Shown: in pieces, positions 26,182-35,782 of the stretch
Layout: the number at the start of each line of letters is the position of its first letter
Numbering within the stretch: position 1 is the first letter of the stretch
NCBI RefSeq assembly: GCF_002934605.1
Contig: NZ_PTJC01000006.1
Location: 310,001-374,000 of the forward strand
Length of the DNA stretch: 64,000 nucleotides
From: Neolewinella xylanilytica
Lineage (GTDB): Bacteria; Bacteroidota; Bacteroidia; Chitinophagales; Saprospiraceae
Direction: 5' to 3'
The notes under the pieces: model-generated
The model's input: only the letters and a program-made list of their open reading frames with translations
The model's database searches: none
Told to the model about the DNA's origin: nothing
Position numbers and translations under genes: made by a program

Positions 26182-26810
26182 TCTACCTGGCCAGCCACTG
26201 CAACGATACGGAGCTGGCCGTCGATGCCTGGGCGGAAGCGGTCGCATGGCTGCCGGCCCGGGTCCGGGAAGGGCTCAGCGGGTACTGGCGCTGGCAGGAT
26301 CGCCAGGCCGGTCTCTACGGTAAACTACTGTTGCGCCGGGTGGGGCAGGCGGCCACGGGCCGGGTGCCGGACCTAAGTCAGCTCCGTACCGATACCTACC
26401 AACGGCCATCCCTGGCCGATATGCCCGATTTCGATTTCAATATTTCCCATACTGCGGGCCTGGTGGTATGCGGTGGAGCCACTGGGATGGGCAGGCTGGG
26501 CGTCGACGTAGAACGAATCGGAGCGGTGGACATCACGGAATTCCGGCGGGTGTTCACCGAAGGGGAATACGCTTACCTCTCCGGGCTGGATGAACCCGCC
26601 GCCGAATTCTTCCGGCTGTGGACCCGTAAAGAGGCGGTGATGAAGGCCGACGGGCGGGGTTTTTATCTGGATCCCAGCGGGATCGACTGCCTCTCGGAGC
26701 GGGTGTCCGTCGGTGGGGTGGGGTACGGAGTGATGCCCCTCGACTTGGGTAACGCTTACGCCGCCCACGTGGCCGCCAGGTCGGTGGAAGCGGTGTGCAT
26801 GTTGGGGTAG
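26178..26810 (+). CDS. Sfp-type phosphopantetheinyl transferase
   Basis: 210 residues. The ATG at 26178 overlaps the NRPS3 stop. Family motifs: FNISHTAGLVVCG, LGVDVER (Mg-binding Asp/Glu) and RLWTRKEAVMKADGRG. It should transfer phosphopantetheine from CoA to the carrier domains of NRPS1-3 and the free carrier protein. It is the last gene of the plus unit. Confidence 0.92.
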   Translation: MIYLASHCNDTELAVDAWAEAVAWLPARVREGLSGYWRWQDRQAGLYGKLLLRRVGQAATGRVPDLSQLRTDTYQRPSLADMPDFDFNISHTAGLVVCGGATGMGRLGVDVERIGAVDITEFRRVFTEGEYAYLSGLDEPAAEFFRLWTRKEAVMKADGRGFYLDPSGIDCLSERVSVGGVGYGVMPLDLGNAYAAHVAARSVEAVCMLG

Positions 26811-26917
26811 GCCGGCGGGGTTCCGTCGGGTTTTGCACCCGCGCTCCGGCGCAAAAACCACCGTCCGGGGGCACATGCTGCCGGCAAACCTTATTTTGCG
26901 GGCCACAAACTTCGATT

Positions 26918-27007
26918 TTGCGTACCCTGACCCTGTTGTTGCTGCTGTTTTGTGTCCTCTTCCTGGCCGGCTGCCGGGCGGGCAACTGCGGCTGCCCGAT
27001 GTATTAG
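26918..27007 (+). CDS. Tiny lipoprotein, 29 residues
   Basis: A TTG at 26918 opens a 29-residue frame: a hydrophobic signal (LRTLTLLLLLFCVLFLAGC) with a good lipobox (LAGC), then RAGNCGCPMY. Very short lipoproteins ending in a Cys-x-Cys-Pro-aromatic tail occur in other Bacteroidota, as I recall. The start is uncertain because no ATG precedes it. It sits between the NRPS unit and aconitase. Confidence 0.45.
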   Translation: MRTLTLLLLLFCVLFLAGCRAGNCGCPMY

Positions 27008-27021
27008 TGGGCCAATCCTGC

Positions 27022-27029
27022 TACATTTG
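27022..27029 (+). promoter_or_regulatory. Candidate -7 promoter box for aconitase
   Basis: TACATTTG is an exact match to the Bacteroidota TAnnTTTG element, 74 bases before the aconitase ATG. No clear TTTG -33 box is seen at the expected spacing. Confidence 0.45.
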
Positions 27030-27103
27030 TCGACTTTTCGCGGGATTGGCGTGTTCACCCAGTAAGCAAAAGAAGAAGTCGAATCTAAAAATTACAGCTG
27101 ACT

Positions 27104-29371
27104 ATGGCATTTGATATTGATCTGATCAAGAAAGTGTATGATGACCTGCCCGGAAAAATCGCCGAGGCGCGCGAAAAACTGGGCAAGCCGCTAACGCTGA
27201 CCGAGAAGATCCTGTATACGCACCTACACCCCGAGAGCCCCCTGCAACAGTACAACCGCGGTAAGGATTACGTCTTCTTCCAGCCCGACCGCGTCGCCAT
27301 GCAGGATGCTACCGCCCAGATGGCGCTGCTGCAGTTCATGATGGCCGGCCGCGACAAGGTAGCCGTTCCCTCCACCGTCCACTGCGATCACCTGATCCTG
27401 GCCGAGGAGGGCGCCACCGAAGATTTGGCTCGCGCCAATGATGAAAATAAGGAGGTTTACGACTTCCTCTCCACCGTTTCGGATAAGTACGGGATCGGTT
27501 TTTGGAAGCCGGGCGCCGGCATCATTCACCAAATCGTACTGGAGAACTACGCCTTCCCCGGCGGTATGATGATCGGTACCGATAGCCACACGCCCAACGC
27601 CGGCGGCCTGGGAATGGTCGCCATCGGGGTCGGTGGTGCCGACGCCGTCGACGTGATGGCCGGTATGCCCTGGGAACTGAAAATGCCCAAGGTCATCGGG
27701 GTGAAGCTGACCGGAAAGTTGAGCGGCTGGACCAGCTCCAAGGACGTTATCCTCAAGGTGGCCGGTATTCTGACCGTAAAGGGCGGTACCGGAGCCATCG
27801 TCGAGTACTTCGGCGAAGGTGCCCGAAACCTCAGCTGTACCGGTAAGGGAACCATCTGCAACATGGGCGCCGAGATCGGTGCTACGACCAGTACCTTCGG
27901 CTACGACGAGTCGATGAGCCGCTACCTGCGCGCCACCGACCGGACCGAAGTGGCCGAGCTGGCCGACCAGGTGGCCGAGCACCTGACCGGCGACGCTGCA
28001 TGCTACGCGAACCCCGAGCAGTACTTTGACCGCGTCATCGAGATCGACCTGAGCACCCTCGAGCCGCACATCAACGGTCCTTACACCCCGGACCGTGCCT
28101 TCCCGATCAGCGAGTTCGCCGCCGCGGTGGACAAGTTCGAGTTCCCCCCCGTACTGGAAGTGGGCCTGATCGGCAGCTGTACCAACTCCAGCTATGAGGA
28201 CCTGGACCGCGCCGCCAGCCTCGCGCGCCAGGCGAAGCAGAAGGGCCTGAAAGTGAAGAGTGAATTTACCGTCACCCCCGGCTCGGAGCAGATCCGGTTT
28301 ACCGTGGACCGCGACGGGCAGCTGAAGGAATTTGAAGACATCGGCGGCGTCGTGCTGGCCAATGCCTGCGGGCCCTGTATCGGCCAGTGGGCCCGGCACA
28401 CCGATGACCCCAACCGCGCCAACTCCATCCTTACCAGCTTCAACCGTAACTTCGCCAAGCGGAACGACGGCAACCCGCAGACGCGCGGTTTCGTCGCCAG
28501 CCCCGAAATCGTGACGGCCATGGCCATCAGCGGTAGCATGAAGTTCAACCCCCTCACCGACACCCTCATCAACGAGCGCGGCGAGGAGGTAATGCTCGAC
28601 CCGCCTACCGGTGTGGAACTGCCCCCGAACGGATTCGCCGTAGAGGACGCCGGCTACCAGGACCCCGCCGAAGACGGTAGCGGGATCGAGGTGGTGGTCG
28701 ATCCCAAAAGCGACCGCCTGCAGTTGCTGGACCCCTTTAAGCCCATACGTCCCGAACAGGTGAGCGACATGCGCGTGCTGATCAAGGCCAAGGGAAAGTG
28801 TACCACCGACCACATTTCGATGGCCGGCCCGTGGCTGACCTACCGTGGCCACTTGGAGAATATCTCTCAGAACTGCCTCATCGGCGCTATCAACGCCTAC
28901 AACGACAAGACCAACTCGGTGATCAACTACGTCACCAACGAGTACATGGCCGTGCCGGACAGTGCGCTGACCTACCGCGATAACCAGATCGGCCAGATCG
29001 TCGTGGGGGAAGAGAATTACGGGGAAGGATCGAGCCGCGAGCACGCCGCCATGGAGCCCCGCTGGCTAGGGGTGCATGCCGTGCTGGTAAAGAGCTTCGC
29101 GCGGATCCACGAGACGAACCTGAAGAAGCAGGGCATGCTGGCCCTGACCTTCGTCAATGCCGATGATTACGATAAAATCCGCCAGGACGATAAAGTGACC
29201 ATTTCGGACTTCGCCTCCATGGCACCGGACCGTAACCTCACTGTCGTACTGGATCACGCCGACGGCACCCAGGAAAGCTTTGAGGTTGCCCACACGTACA
29301 ACCAAGCTCAGATCGGCTGGGTCACCGCGGGTAGCGCCCTGAACAAGATCCGGGAGGAGCTTACCGCTTAG
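27104..29371 (+). CDS. acn: Aconitate hydratase
   Basis: 755 residues, the size of mitochondrial-type aconitases. Iron-sulfur ligands are in [14 protein letters not shown] and [10 protein letters not shown]; the active-site region SRNF appears as [11 protein letters not shown] and the C-terminal swivel has [14 protein letters not shown]. It converts citrate to isocitrate in the TCA cycle, in the cytosol. A strong terminator follows. The gene stands alone. Confidence 0.96.
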   Translation: MAFDIDLIKKVYDDLPGKIAEAREKLGKPLTLTEKILYTHLHPESPLQQYNRGKDYVFFQPDRVAMQDATAQMALLQFMMAGRDKVAVPSTVHCDHLILAEEGATEDLARANDENKEVYDFLSTVSDKYGIGFWKPGAGIIHQIVLENYAFPGGMMIGTDSHTPNAGGLGMVAIGVGGADAVDVMAGMPWELKMPKVIGVKLTGKLSGWTSSKDVILKVAGILTVKGGTGAIVEYFGEGARNLSCTGKGTICNMGAEIGATTSTFGYDESMSRYLRATDRTEVAELADQVAEHLTGDAACYANPEQYFDRVIEIDLSTLEPHINGPYTPDRAFPISEFAAAVDKFEFPPVLEVGLIGSCTNSSYEDLDRAASLARQAKQKGLKVKSEFTVTPGSEQIRFTVDRDGQLKEFEDIGGVVLANACGPCIGQWARHTDDPNRANSILTSFNRNFAKRNDGNPQTRGFVASPEIVTAMAISGSMKFNPLTDTLINERGEEVMLDPPTGVELPPNGFAVEDAGYQDPAEDGSGIEVVVDPKSDRLQLLDPFKPIRPEQVSDMRVLIKAKGKCTTDHISMAGPWLTYRGHLENISQNCLIGAINAYNDKTNSVINYVTNEYMAVPDSALTYRDNQIGQIVVGEENYGEGSSREHAAMEPRWLGVHAVLVKSFARIHETNLKKQGMLALTFVNADDYDKIRQDDKVTISDFASMAPDRNLTVVLDHADGTQESFEVAHTYNQAQIGWVTAGSALNKIREELTA

Positions 29372-29383
29372 AATATTATCCGG

Positions 29384-29426
29384 GCCCCCAACGTTTGCAA
29401 ACAATGCGTTGGGGGCTCTGTTTTTT
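29384..29426 (+). terminator. Intrinsic terminator after aconitase
   Basis: A perfect 10-bp stem (GCCCCCAACG at 29384-29393 with CGTTGGGGGC at 29407-29416) is followed by TCTG and six T residues. Confidence 0.88.
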
Positions 29427-29544
29427 ATGTGTTGCAACTCCGCTTAAACGGAGCTGTAGGGTAGGTTTGAGAAGCGTAGTAAACACATGGACAAACGTCA
29501 CTGAATCCTGCTTCGGTAATACCGTTGGGTTTAAAGCTGTTTGC

Positions 29545-30075
29545 ATGTCCAAAATTTTGCCATTCCTCCTTTTTTCGCTTGTTTTGGTGTATCCATCCTG
29601 TGAGAAAGACAAGGAAATCATTACGGAGTCCGACATCCTGGGTACCTGGATCGTCACGGAATTCGATAATACCTACCAGCTTTCCGGCACCTTTGCCGGG
29701 GAATCGGTCACCGAGCGGGGGGAAAGCCGCATTAGCGACAGTGATCTGCAAATGATCTTTCTCGACAACGGGCGGTGGCAGTCGACCGGCAATTTCACGG
29801 CAACGATCACTACGGGTACGGAAAGACAGGTCAGGGAGGTACCGGGTATCGGGTCCGGTACCTGGTCGTTCAGCCGGGATACCCTCTACGTCGTAGGCCT
29901 GCGTTCGTACAACGAAACCGGATACTTCGCGTCACCGCAACCCCTGGTACTTGAATCCTTTGAGAAGGGGCTGACGCTGGATTTCAAAACATACCTGGAC
30001 GCTACCGAATCGGAAGAGGCTTTCGGTATCGATATCCGCACCCAGGCGAACTACGATCTGCTACTGGTACGGTAA
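29545..30075 (+). CDS. Lipocalin-like lipoprotein
   Basis: 176 residues from the ATG at 29545, which places a lipoprotein signal directly after the start (ILPFLLFSLVLVYPSC). The mature part reads ESDILGTWIVTEF, then FLDNGRW and GSGTWSFSRDTLYV, a pattern of the lipocalin-like domains common in Bacteroidota surface lipoproteins. Ligand unknown. Confidence 0.7.
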   Translation: MSKILPFLLFSLVLVYPSCEKDKEIITESDILGTWIVTEFDNTYQLSGTFAGESVTERGESRISDSDLQMIFLDNGRWQSTGNFTATITTGTERQVREVPGIGSGTWSFSRDTLYVVGLRSYNETGYFASPQPLVLESFEKGLTLDFKTYLDATESEEAFGIDIRTQANYDLLLVR

Positions 30076-30191
30076 ACCCGTTAAATCGTAGGCGGGAAAT
30101 GCTAATATAATAGCAACGGAAGTTGGGAAATGGCGAGTACTGAATAACTTGACCACCTTACTGCGCTTTTTTGGCGCATTTCCCTTAGCCG

Positions 30192-33100
30192 ATGCTTGAC
30201 ATGAGATCTTTTATCACCGTTCTGCTTACGGTATTCTTCAGCGGCCCATTCCTCCGCGCCCAAGTCAACCCCCTCCAAACTGGTTACGACCTGCTTACGG
30301 ACAACCGGGAGCGGGAAGCACGGGACTACTTTGCCGCGCAGTTGACCGGTAGCCACGCCGGCGAGGCGGCCATGGCCCTTTCGTTTGCCGAAAGCATGTT
30401 ACAAAACGTGCCCGGCTCGGTGGAAGCCTTCATAAAATTCGCGCAATTAGAGCGGGATGCGGCCAGGCGCAACGCTTACCTGGACGCGGTGTGGTCGGCG
30501 GGCCATGGGGAAATGGGAGCGGAACAACTGGCTTTCGTCGAGGAGCAAACGCGCAATCCCTATTCTCGCCTGCGTCCACTGGCGTACTACGCCCTCGGGG
30601 AACATTACTACTTTACGGATGACCTCAAGCAATCCCGTGCTAATTTTGAAAAGCTCGGTCCGGTCGATGGTTGGTCAATAACGGGTCCCTTCGAAAATAT
30701 CTCCGAGAGTGGGTTTGACCAGGACTTCGGCGTACTCGCGCAACCCGGGGCCGGTGCTCCGTTCACCAGCAAGTTTGGCGTTTCGGTGAGCTGGTTCCCC
30801 GTTGAGCGGTTGGACCGCCACGGCTGGTTACACTTCGGGAATCACCTGAGTACGGAAAACGCGGTGGCGTACGCTCAGACCTTTGCCCAAAGCGACCGGG
30901 ACCAGACCGTGGTATTCCGGCTCGGAAACAGTGGATCGGTCAAGGTGTGGGTGAACGACCGGCTGGTATTCACCGAGTTCCACGAGCGCGACAACCACCT
31001 CGATACCTACCGTTTCGCGGTCGATCTAAACGCGGGCTACAACCGCATCCTAATCCAGGTCGGGGCCACCACCTCCACCGGATCCAACTTTTTGCTGCGC
31101 ATCACCGACGAGGCGGGAGCGTTACTGCCCGGTCTTTCCTACTCCCGCGACGTGCAGCGCTACGTTCCGGCGGAGGGGGAGAAGGTTATCGTATACGAGA
31201 ACCCCACCGTTGCTTACTTCGAACCGCTCATCGCTTCCGGGAAAGCGACGTACATCGATTATCTGGCCTTCGCCCAATTTCATCTGCTGAACGGCTACCA
31301 CGAAGAATCCAAGGCGGTACTTTCGGAAGCCCTCGCGCGCTACCCGAAGAATCACCACATCGTAAGTCAGCTGATCCCCCTGCTGCGGCAGATGGACGAC
31401 GAGACCAAGGCCTCCGAACTGGAACAGCGGCTCAAAGTTGACGCGCCCGATCACCACCATTCGCTCAACGGGCGGATGAAGGACGCCCAGAACCTGGAAG
31501 ACTGGCCACAGTACGCCGAGCTGCTGAATACATACAAAGCAAAATTCGGAGAAAGCGAACTTACCCTGGGCCACGACCTCATCCTGGCCGGTGGCCGGTC
31601 GGAAGCCGAGAAGGTGCGGAGCCTGATCGAAGCGGGTTACGATCGGTTTCCCGCCAGCGCGGAGATCGCCATCGGCCTGGCGAATATCGCCTCCGGCGTC
31701 CGCCAGCGCCCGAAAGACGCCATCAAGATTCTGGAGAAGTACCTGAAAAGCCATTACCGGGAGAGCGTGGTGGAGGAATTGATCGACCTGCGTTTCAAGG
31801 CGGGCGAGCCCGCCGAGGTGCTCAAACTGTTTGATATGATGCTGGAGCACGACCCGGTATCGGTCAATACCTATTCCCGCCTCAGCCGCTTGTATTACCT
31901 GCTTTCCGACTACGGGAAAAGCCAGGAAATGCTCGATCGGGCGTTGGCCATAGCCCCGTACAGCGGGTCCCTGTACAGCAGCCAGGCCGATATATACTCC
32001 GAAGCCGGTGATAAGGAGCGGGCCCAGGCGGCTTACGAAAAAGCCCTGTCCCTGAACTCCTACGATTACGGTAGCCGCGATGCCCTGCGTACCCTTCGCA
32101 GCGAGGCGGCATCGGCCTTTGCCGCGCTCCCCGAAACCGATTACTACGGGCTATACGCCGCCGCCAAGGGTGCCGAAGCCTATCCCGACGACCACAGCGT
32201 GATCCTGGCCTTCGACGTGCAGCAGGTAGTCCACGAAGGTGGCGCCAACGAAAGCCGGACCAGCTTGCTGGTGAAGGTGCTCAATCCGGAAGGGGTTGAT
32301 TTCTGGAAGGAGTACACCATACCGATCTACGGTAGCCAGCAGGGCAACGTCGAAAAGGTCGAAGTACTCAATCCGGACGGCACTCGCCACGATGCCTCCC
32401 GCTCGGGGGCCGACGTAGTCTTCGACCGGCTGCAGCCCGGCGGTGCCATTCACCTCGTTTACCGGGTGCAGGATTACAAGTACGGCCGGCTCAGCGGTAA
32501 ATTCTGGAACGAGCACCCGCTTGCCTTCGGACTGCCCAGCGTACAGTCCACCTATAGCCTCCTGGTTCCCGCCGACGCGCCCTTCCAGGTGAAAGTCACC
32601 GGCATGGAGCATACCGACGTCGAGCCTACGCGGACCAAAGTAGACGGCCGCGATCTGTACGTCTGGCAAATGAACGACCGGCCCGGTTTGCAGCCGGAAG
32701 CCGTTTCTCCGGATTACGACGACATCCTCCCCACCGTCAGGGTATCCAACATCGAAGACTGGGAATTCATCGCCCGCTGGTACAGTGAGCTGACGTACGC
32801 TAAGGTGCGGGTGGACGAAAGCGTAACGGAGGCCGTCGCCGAACTTTTCGCCGACGCACCCGTCAACCTAACGAAGCGGGAGGAGGTGCAGCGGATCTAC
32901 GAATTCGTGGCCGGCAAGATCCGGTACATCTCCGTGCCTTTCCTGCAGTCGAACTTCATTCCGCAGCGCGCCGCGAAGACCCTCGCCACCCGTCAGGGAG
33001 ACTGCAAAGACGTGAGTTCCCTGTTCGTAGCCATGTGCGACGTGCGCGGGATCGAGGCCAACCTGGTCCTGATCAATACCCGCGACCGCAGCCTGCAGCC

Positions 33101-33950
33101 CCTGGCCCTGCCGGGCATCGGGTTCAACCACTGTATCGCCCGCGTCGAACTGGACGGCGAGGCTTACTACGTCGAACTTACCGACGAGAACCTCCCCTTC
33201 GGTACCGGTGACTGGTCGGTGAACAACTCCTTCGCCGTGGTCATTCCCCGCCGCGGGGAAGCCTTCGACGGAACGGCGGGGCGCATCAATCCACCATCCC
33301 GGGGCGTCAATGCTACGATTCGGGAGGGCAAGGTCACCTTCGAAGGGAACGACCTGATCTTTTCGCTGGATAACCGCGTGGTCAACTCCGTGGCGTCCAA
33401 CTACCGCCATCAGTACCGCAACGAAAGCGCCGATAACCGTCTCCGGTACATGCAGGAAGCCATCAGCGGCGACTATCCCAGAATCGAGCTGACCAAGCTG
33501 GAGTTCGGAGCGGATCTGAACGACCTGGCCGTCAACCAGGTATCTTACCACAGCGAATACCGCGCTTCCGATCCCGGCAACAAGATCGGGGGTATGACGA
33601 TCTATCCGCTGATCCTCAGCGACCGGATGGAAGCCCCGCCGTATACCACCACCCAGGAGCGTAAATTACCCATCGACCTATGGCAGACCTTCCAGGCGGA
33701 ATACTACGAGCAGACCCTCGAAGTCATCAACCCCACCGGAAAAGCCCTGGTCGAAGTACCCGAAGGGATCAAGATCAGTAATGATTTCCTGGATTATGCC
33801 ATCGAGTATACCGCTTCCGACAACGGCCTCACCATCTTCCGCACCCTGCTGCTGAAGAAGGACGTGGTGGCGCCGGCGCACTACGCCGACTTCCGCGAGG
33901 ACATGTTCCGCATCGTAGAGGCGGATAAGGTGAATTTGGCTTACCGGTAG
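30192..33950 (+). CDS. TPR protein with DUF3857 and transglutaminase-like domains
   Basis: 1252 residues. Signal peptide (FITVLLTVFFSGPFLRAQ), a long helical repeat region (~20-640, TPR-like units such as YSRLSRLYYLLSDYGKSQEML), a DUF3857 beta domain (~660-840), then a transglutaminase-like fold with a complete triad: Cys in TRQGDCKDVSSLF, His in GFNHCIARVEL and Asp in YVELTDENLP. A DUF3858-like end follows. Exported. Function in the family is not established; it may process peptides or crosslink in the envelope. ATG at 30201 is an alternative start. Confidence 0.85.
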   Translation: MLDMRSFITVLLTVFFSGPFLRAQVNPLQTGYDLLTDNREREARDYFAAQLTGSHAGEAAMALSFAESMLQNVPGSVEAFIKFAQLERDAARRNAYLDAVWSAGHGEMGAEQLAFVEEQTRNPYSRLRPLAYYALGEHYYFTDDLKQSRANFEKLGPVDGWSITGPFENISESGFDQDFGVLAQPGAGAPFTSKFGVSVSWFPVERLDRHGWLHFGNHLSTENAVAYAQTFAQSDRDQTVVFRLGNSGSVKVWVNDRLVFTEFHERDNHLDTYRFAVDLNAGYNRILIQVGATTSTGSNFLLRITDEAGALLPGLSYSRDVQRYVPAEGEKVIVYENPTVAYFEPLIASGKATYIDYLAFAQFHLLNGYHEESKAVLSEALARYPKNHHIVSQLIPLLRQMDDETKASELEQRLKVDAPDHHHSLNGRMKDAQNLEDWPQYAELLNTYKAKFGESELTLGHDLILAGGRSEAEKVRSLIEAGYDRFPASAEIAIGLANIASGVRQRPKDAIKILEKYLKSHYRESVVEELIDLRFKAGEPAEVLKLFDMMLEHDPVSVNTYSRLSRLYYLLSDYGKSQEMLDRALAIAPYSGSLYSSQADIYSEAGDKERAQAAYEKALSLNSYDYGSRDALRTLRSEAASAFAALPETDYYGLYAAAKGAEAYPDDHSVILAFDVQQVVHEGGANESRTSLLVKVLNPEGVDFWKEYTIPIYGSQQGNVEKVEVLNPDGTRHDASRSGADVVFDRLQPGGAIHLVYRVQDYKYGRLSGKFWNEHPLAFGLPSVQSTYSLLVPADAPFQVKVTGMEHTDVEPTRTKVDGRDLYVWQMNDRPGLQPEAVSPDYDDILPTVRVSNIEDWEFIARWYSELTYAKVRVDESVTEAVAELFADAPVNLTKREEVQRIYEFVAGKIRYISVPFLQSNFIPQRAAKTLATRQGDCKDVSSLFVAMCDVRGIEANLVLINTRDRSLQPLALPGIGFNHCIARVELDGEAYYVELTDENLPFGTGDWSVNNSFAVVIPRRGEAFDGTAGRINPPSRGVNATIREGKVTFEGNDLIFSLDNRVVNSVASNYRHQYRNESADNRLRYMQEAISGDYPRIELTKLEFGADLNDLAVNQVSYHSEYRASDPGNKIGGMTIYPLILSDRMEAPPYTTTQERKLPIDLWQTFQAEYYEQTLEVINPTGKALVEVPEGIKISNDFLDYAIEYTASDNGLTIFRTLLLKKDVVAPAHYADFREDMFRIVEADKVNLAYR

Positions 33951-34035
33951 GCCAGCGGTCCGCCACCCGGCGGTGGAAAGCTGGGAAAGGCGTATTTTAG
34001 AACCATCACACTCTTTTACGAAAGACGCGCCCGAC

Positions 34036-34305
34036 ATGAATACGAAACGCACTCCGTCGGAAAAGAAGGTACGGGTAGCCTTGCTGTCGGTCCTTCGCTA
34101 CATCGGCGAACGGGATATACTTTTCTATTTCCTCGTAGCGGTGGCTACAGCCTGCCTATATCCCGTTGCTTTCGGTAAGGCGGAAAGTACGAGCCTGCCA
34201 GCGCTGACCATCGCGGGCTCGGCTTGTGTTTCCATTCTGACGGCCGCCTATGTGCTGGATAAACTCCCGCACGTGGACCGTATCCTGGAAGACTGGCGGG
34301 ATTAG
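34036..34305 (+). CDS. Small membrane protein, unknown function
   Basis: 89 residues with two hydrophobic segments (DILFYFLVAVATACLYPVAF and LTIAGSACVSILTAAYVL) and charged ends. The ATG at 34036 is chosen because the frame upstream is not protein-like. The stop overlaps the mtaB stop region (convergent, 4 bases). No family recognised. Confidence 0.6.
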   Translation: MNTKRTPSEKKVRVALLSVLRYIGERDILFYFLVAVATACLYPVAFGKAESTSLPALTIAGSACVSILTAAYVLDKLPHVDRILEDWRD

Positions 34306-35669
34306 TCCGGGTAGCTTGCCTCGAGCACCCGGGCCTCGATCGTCATCGCGTTGCCCTTGCCCCGGATGTTGCCGTTGGGGTCCAGCTCCAACTCCACCAT
34401 ATGGTTTACCCAGCTGTCGTCGGCTGGAAACTCAACTTTGATGTAGTTGTCCGTGAAGCCATACAGGACGCCATCCTCTTTTCCCTGCTCCAGCAAGACC
34501 GGTCGTACTGCGCCCCGGTGGCGCTCGTAAAAGGCCCGCCGTTTCTTTTCGCTGAGGATGTTCAGCATTTTGTTTCGGCGGCGGCGCTCCGGTAGGGGGA
34601 CAATGCCGTCCATGTCCGCGGCGGGCGTATTGGCCCGCTCGCTATAGGTGAAAACGTGGAAGTAGGTGACGTCCAGCTCCTGCACGAAGCGGTAGGTCTC
34701 TAGAAAATCTGCTTCCGTTTCCCCGGGGAAGCCTACGATCAGGTCGACCCCGATACAGGCATGAGGCATCACCCAGCGAATGTGTGCCACCCGTTCCGCG
34801 TACAGTTCCCGGCGGTAGCGGCGGCGCATCCGGGCCAGTTGCTTGTTGTTGCCGCTCTGGAGGGGCATATGGAAGTGGGGGGCGAAACGTTCGCTGTTCG
34901 CGACGAAATCGATCACCTCGTCGGTGCAGAGGTTGGGTTCGATGCTGGAGATGCGGAAGCGGTTGATGCCGTCGACCCGGTCTAGTGCACGGGCCAGGTC
35001 GACGAAGAGGGCCTCTTTACGGGGGCGTTTGCCCTCGATCACCTGGGTGCCGTTGCCGAAGTCGCCGATGTTGACGCCGGTCAGCACGATCTCCTTCACG
35101 CCGCGGGCGGCAATGGCCTCCGCGTCCCGGACGATCTGGTCGACGGTACTGCTCCGGCTCGCTCCCCGGGCGAGGGGAATGGTGCAGAAGGTGCACGAAT
35201 AGCTGCAGCCGTCCTGCACCTTCAGGAAGGAGCGGGTGCGGTCGCCGAAGCTGAAGGAGGAGACGAAGGTATCGGCTTCCTTCACCTCGCCGGCGCGGAC
35301 CAGCCCTTTTCCGCTGCCGCCGCCGATCCCGTCGATGAAGTCCAGGATCCGGAACTTCTCGGCCGCGCCCAGGACGAGGTCGACCCCCTCGATATTGGCA
35401 ATGTCCTGGGGTTTGAGTTGGGCGTAACAGCCTACCACGACGATTTTTGCACCTGCGTTCGCGCCCAACGCTTTACGCACTACATTGCGGCACTTCCGGT
35501 CGGCGAATTCCGTAACCGAGCAGGTATTGACGACGACGACGTCGGCCCCGTCGGAGAAGGGAATCTCCCGGTATCCGGCTGCCTCGAACTGACGGCCGAT
35601 GGCGGAGGTTTCGCTGTAATTTAGCTTACAGCCCAGGGTGTAGAAGGAAACGGTACCGATGGTAGACAT
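34302..35669 (-). CDS. mtaB: tRNA t6A37 methylthiotransferase MtaB
   Basis: 455 residues in the methylthiotransferase order: N-terminal MTTase domain with Cys residues (YTLGCKLNYSET, VVNTCSVTEFADRKCR, VVGCYAQLKP), radical-SAM motif CSYSCTFC with the following TIPLARG, the KEIVLTGVNIGDF block, and a C-terminal TRAM-like domain. It makes ms2t6A at position 37 of tRNAs reading ANN codons. KLNYSETS at the N-terminus and the length favour MtaB over MiaB or RimO. Confidence 0.92.
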   Translation of the reverse strand: MSTIGTVSFYTLGCKLNYSETSAIGRQFEAAGYREIPFSDGADVVVVNTCSVTEFADRKCRNVVRKALGANAGAKIVVVGCYAQLKPQDIANIEGVDLVLGAAEKFRILDFIDGIGGGSGKGLVRAGEVKEADTFVSSFSFGDRTRSFLKVQDGCSYSCTFCTIPLARGASRSSTVDQIVRDAEAIAARGVKEIVLTGVNIGDFGNGTQVIEGKRPRKEALFVDLARALDRVDGINRFRISSIEPNLCTDEVIDFVANSERFAPHFHMPLQSGNNKQLARMRRRYRRELYAERVAHIRWVMPHACIGVDLIVGFPGETEADFLETYRFVQELDVTYFHVFTYSERANTPAADMDGIVPLPERRRRNKMLNILSEKKRRAFYERHRGAVRPVLLEQGKEDGVLYGFTDNYIKVEFPADDSWVNHMVELELDPNGNIRGKGNAMTIEARVLEASYPD

Positions 35670-35673
35670 GGGG

Positions 35674-35681
35674 CAAAATTA
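35674..35681 (-). promoter_or_regulatory. Candidate -7 promoter box for mtaB
   Basis: On the minus strand TAATTTTG matches TAnnTTTG exactly and ends 4 bases before the mtaB ATG, which predicts a leaderless or nearly leaderless transcript. Confidence 0.5.
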
Positions 35682-35782
35682 CGATTACCCGGAGACTTGG
35701 CGGTTTACCGCCCGCCGGGTCAAAATGGCGCAAACAACGCCCGAGGCTGGAAGGTTACACAGGTTCTAAATCAAACGGTACG

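Larger units (their letters stand above)
7444..26810. other. Pyrrole-peptide NRPS gene cluster, putative metallophore
   Basis: Two divergent units face away from 17908-18135. The minus unit holds OCD, prolyl oxidase, prolyl ligase, carrier protein, NRPS1 and TonB receptor; neighbouring genes overlap or are separated by at most about 23 bases. The plus unit holds a HupE/UreJ permease, NRPS2, NRPS3 and a phosphopantetheinyl transferase, again overlapping or 4 bases apart. Pathway logic: ornithine gives proline, which is loaded on the carrier protein and oxidised to pyrrole-2-carboxyl. NRPS1 adds an Asn-like residue, NRPS2 a His-like residue that is epimerised, and NRPS3 finishes and releases. 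No obvious exporter gene is present. Product and metal are inference. Confidence 0.8.

Noticed and set aside
27224-29044. 606-codon open frame opposite aconitase
   Set aside because: It is antisense to a clear aconitase gene; long antisense frames arise from GC-rich codon use, and the translation has no recognisable domain.
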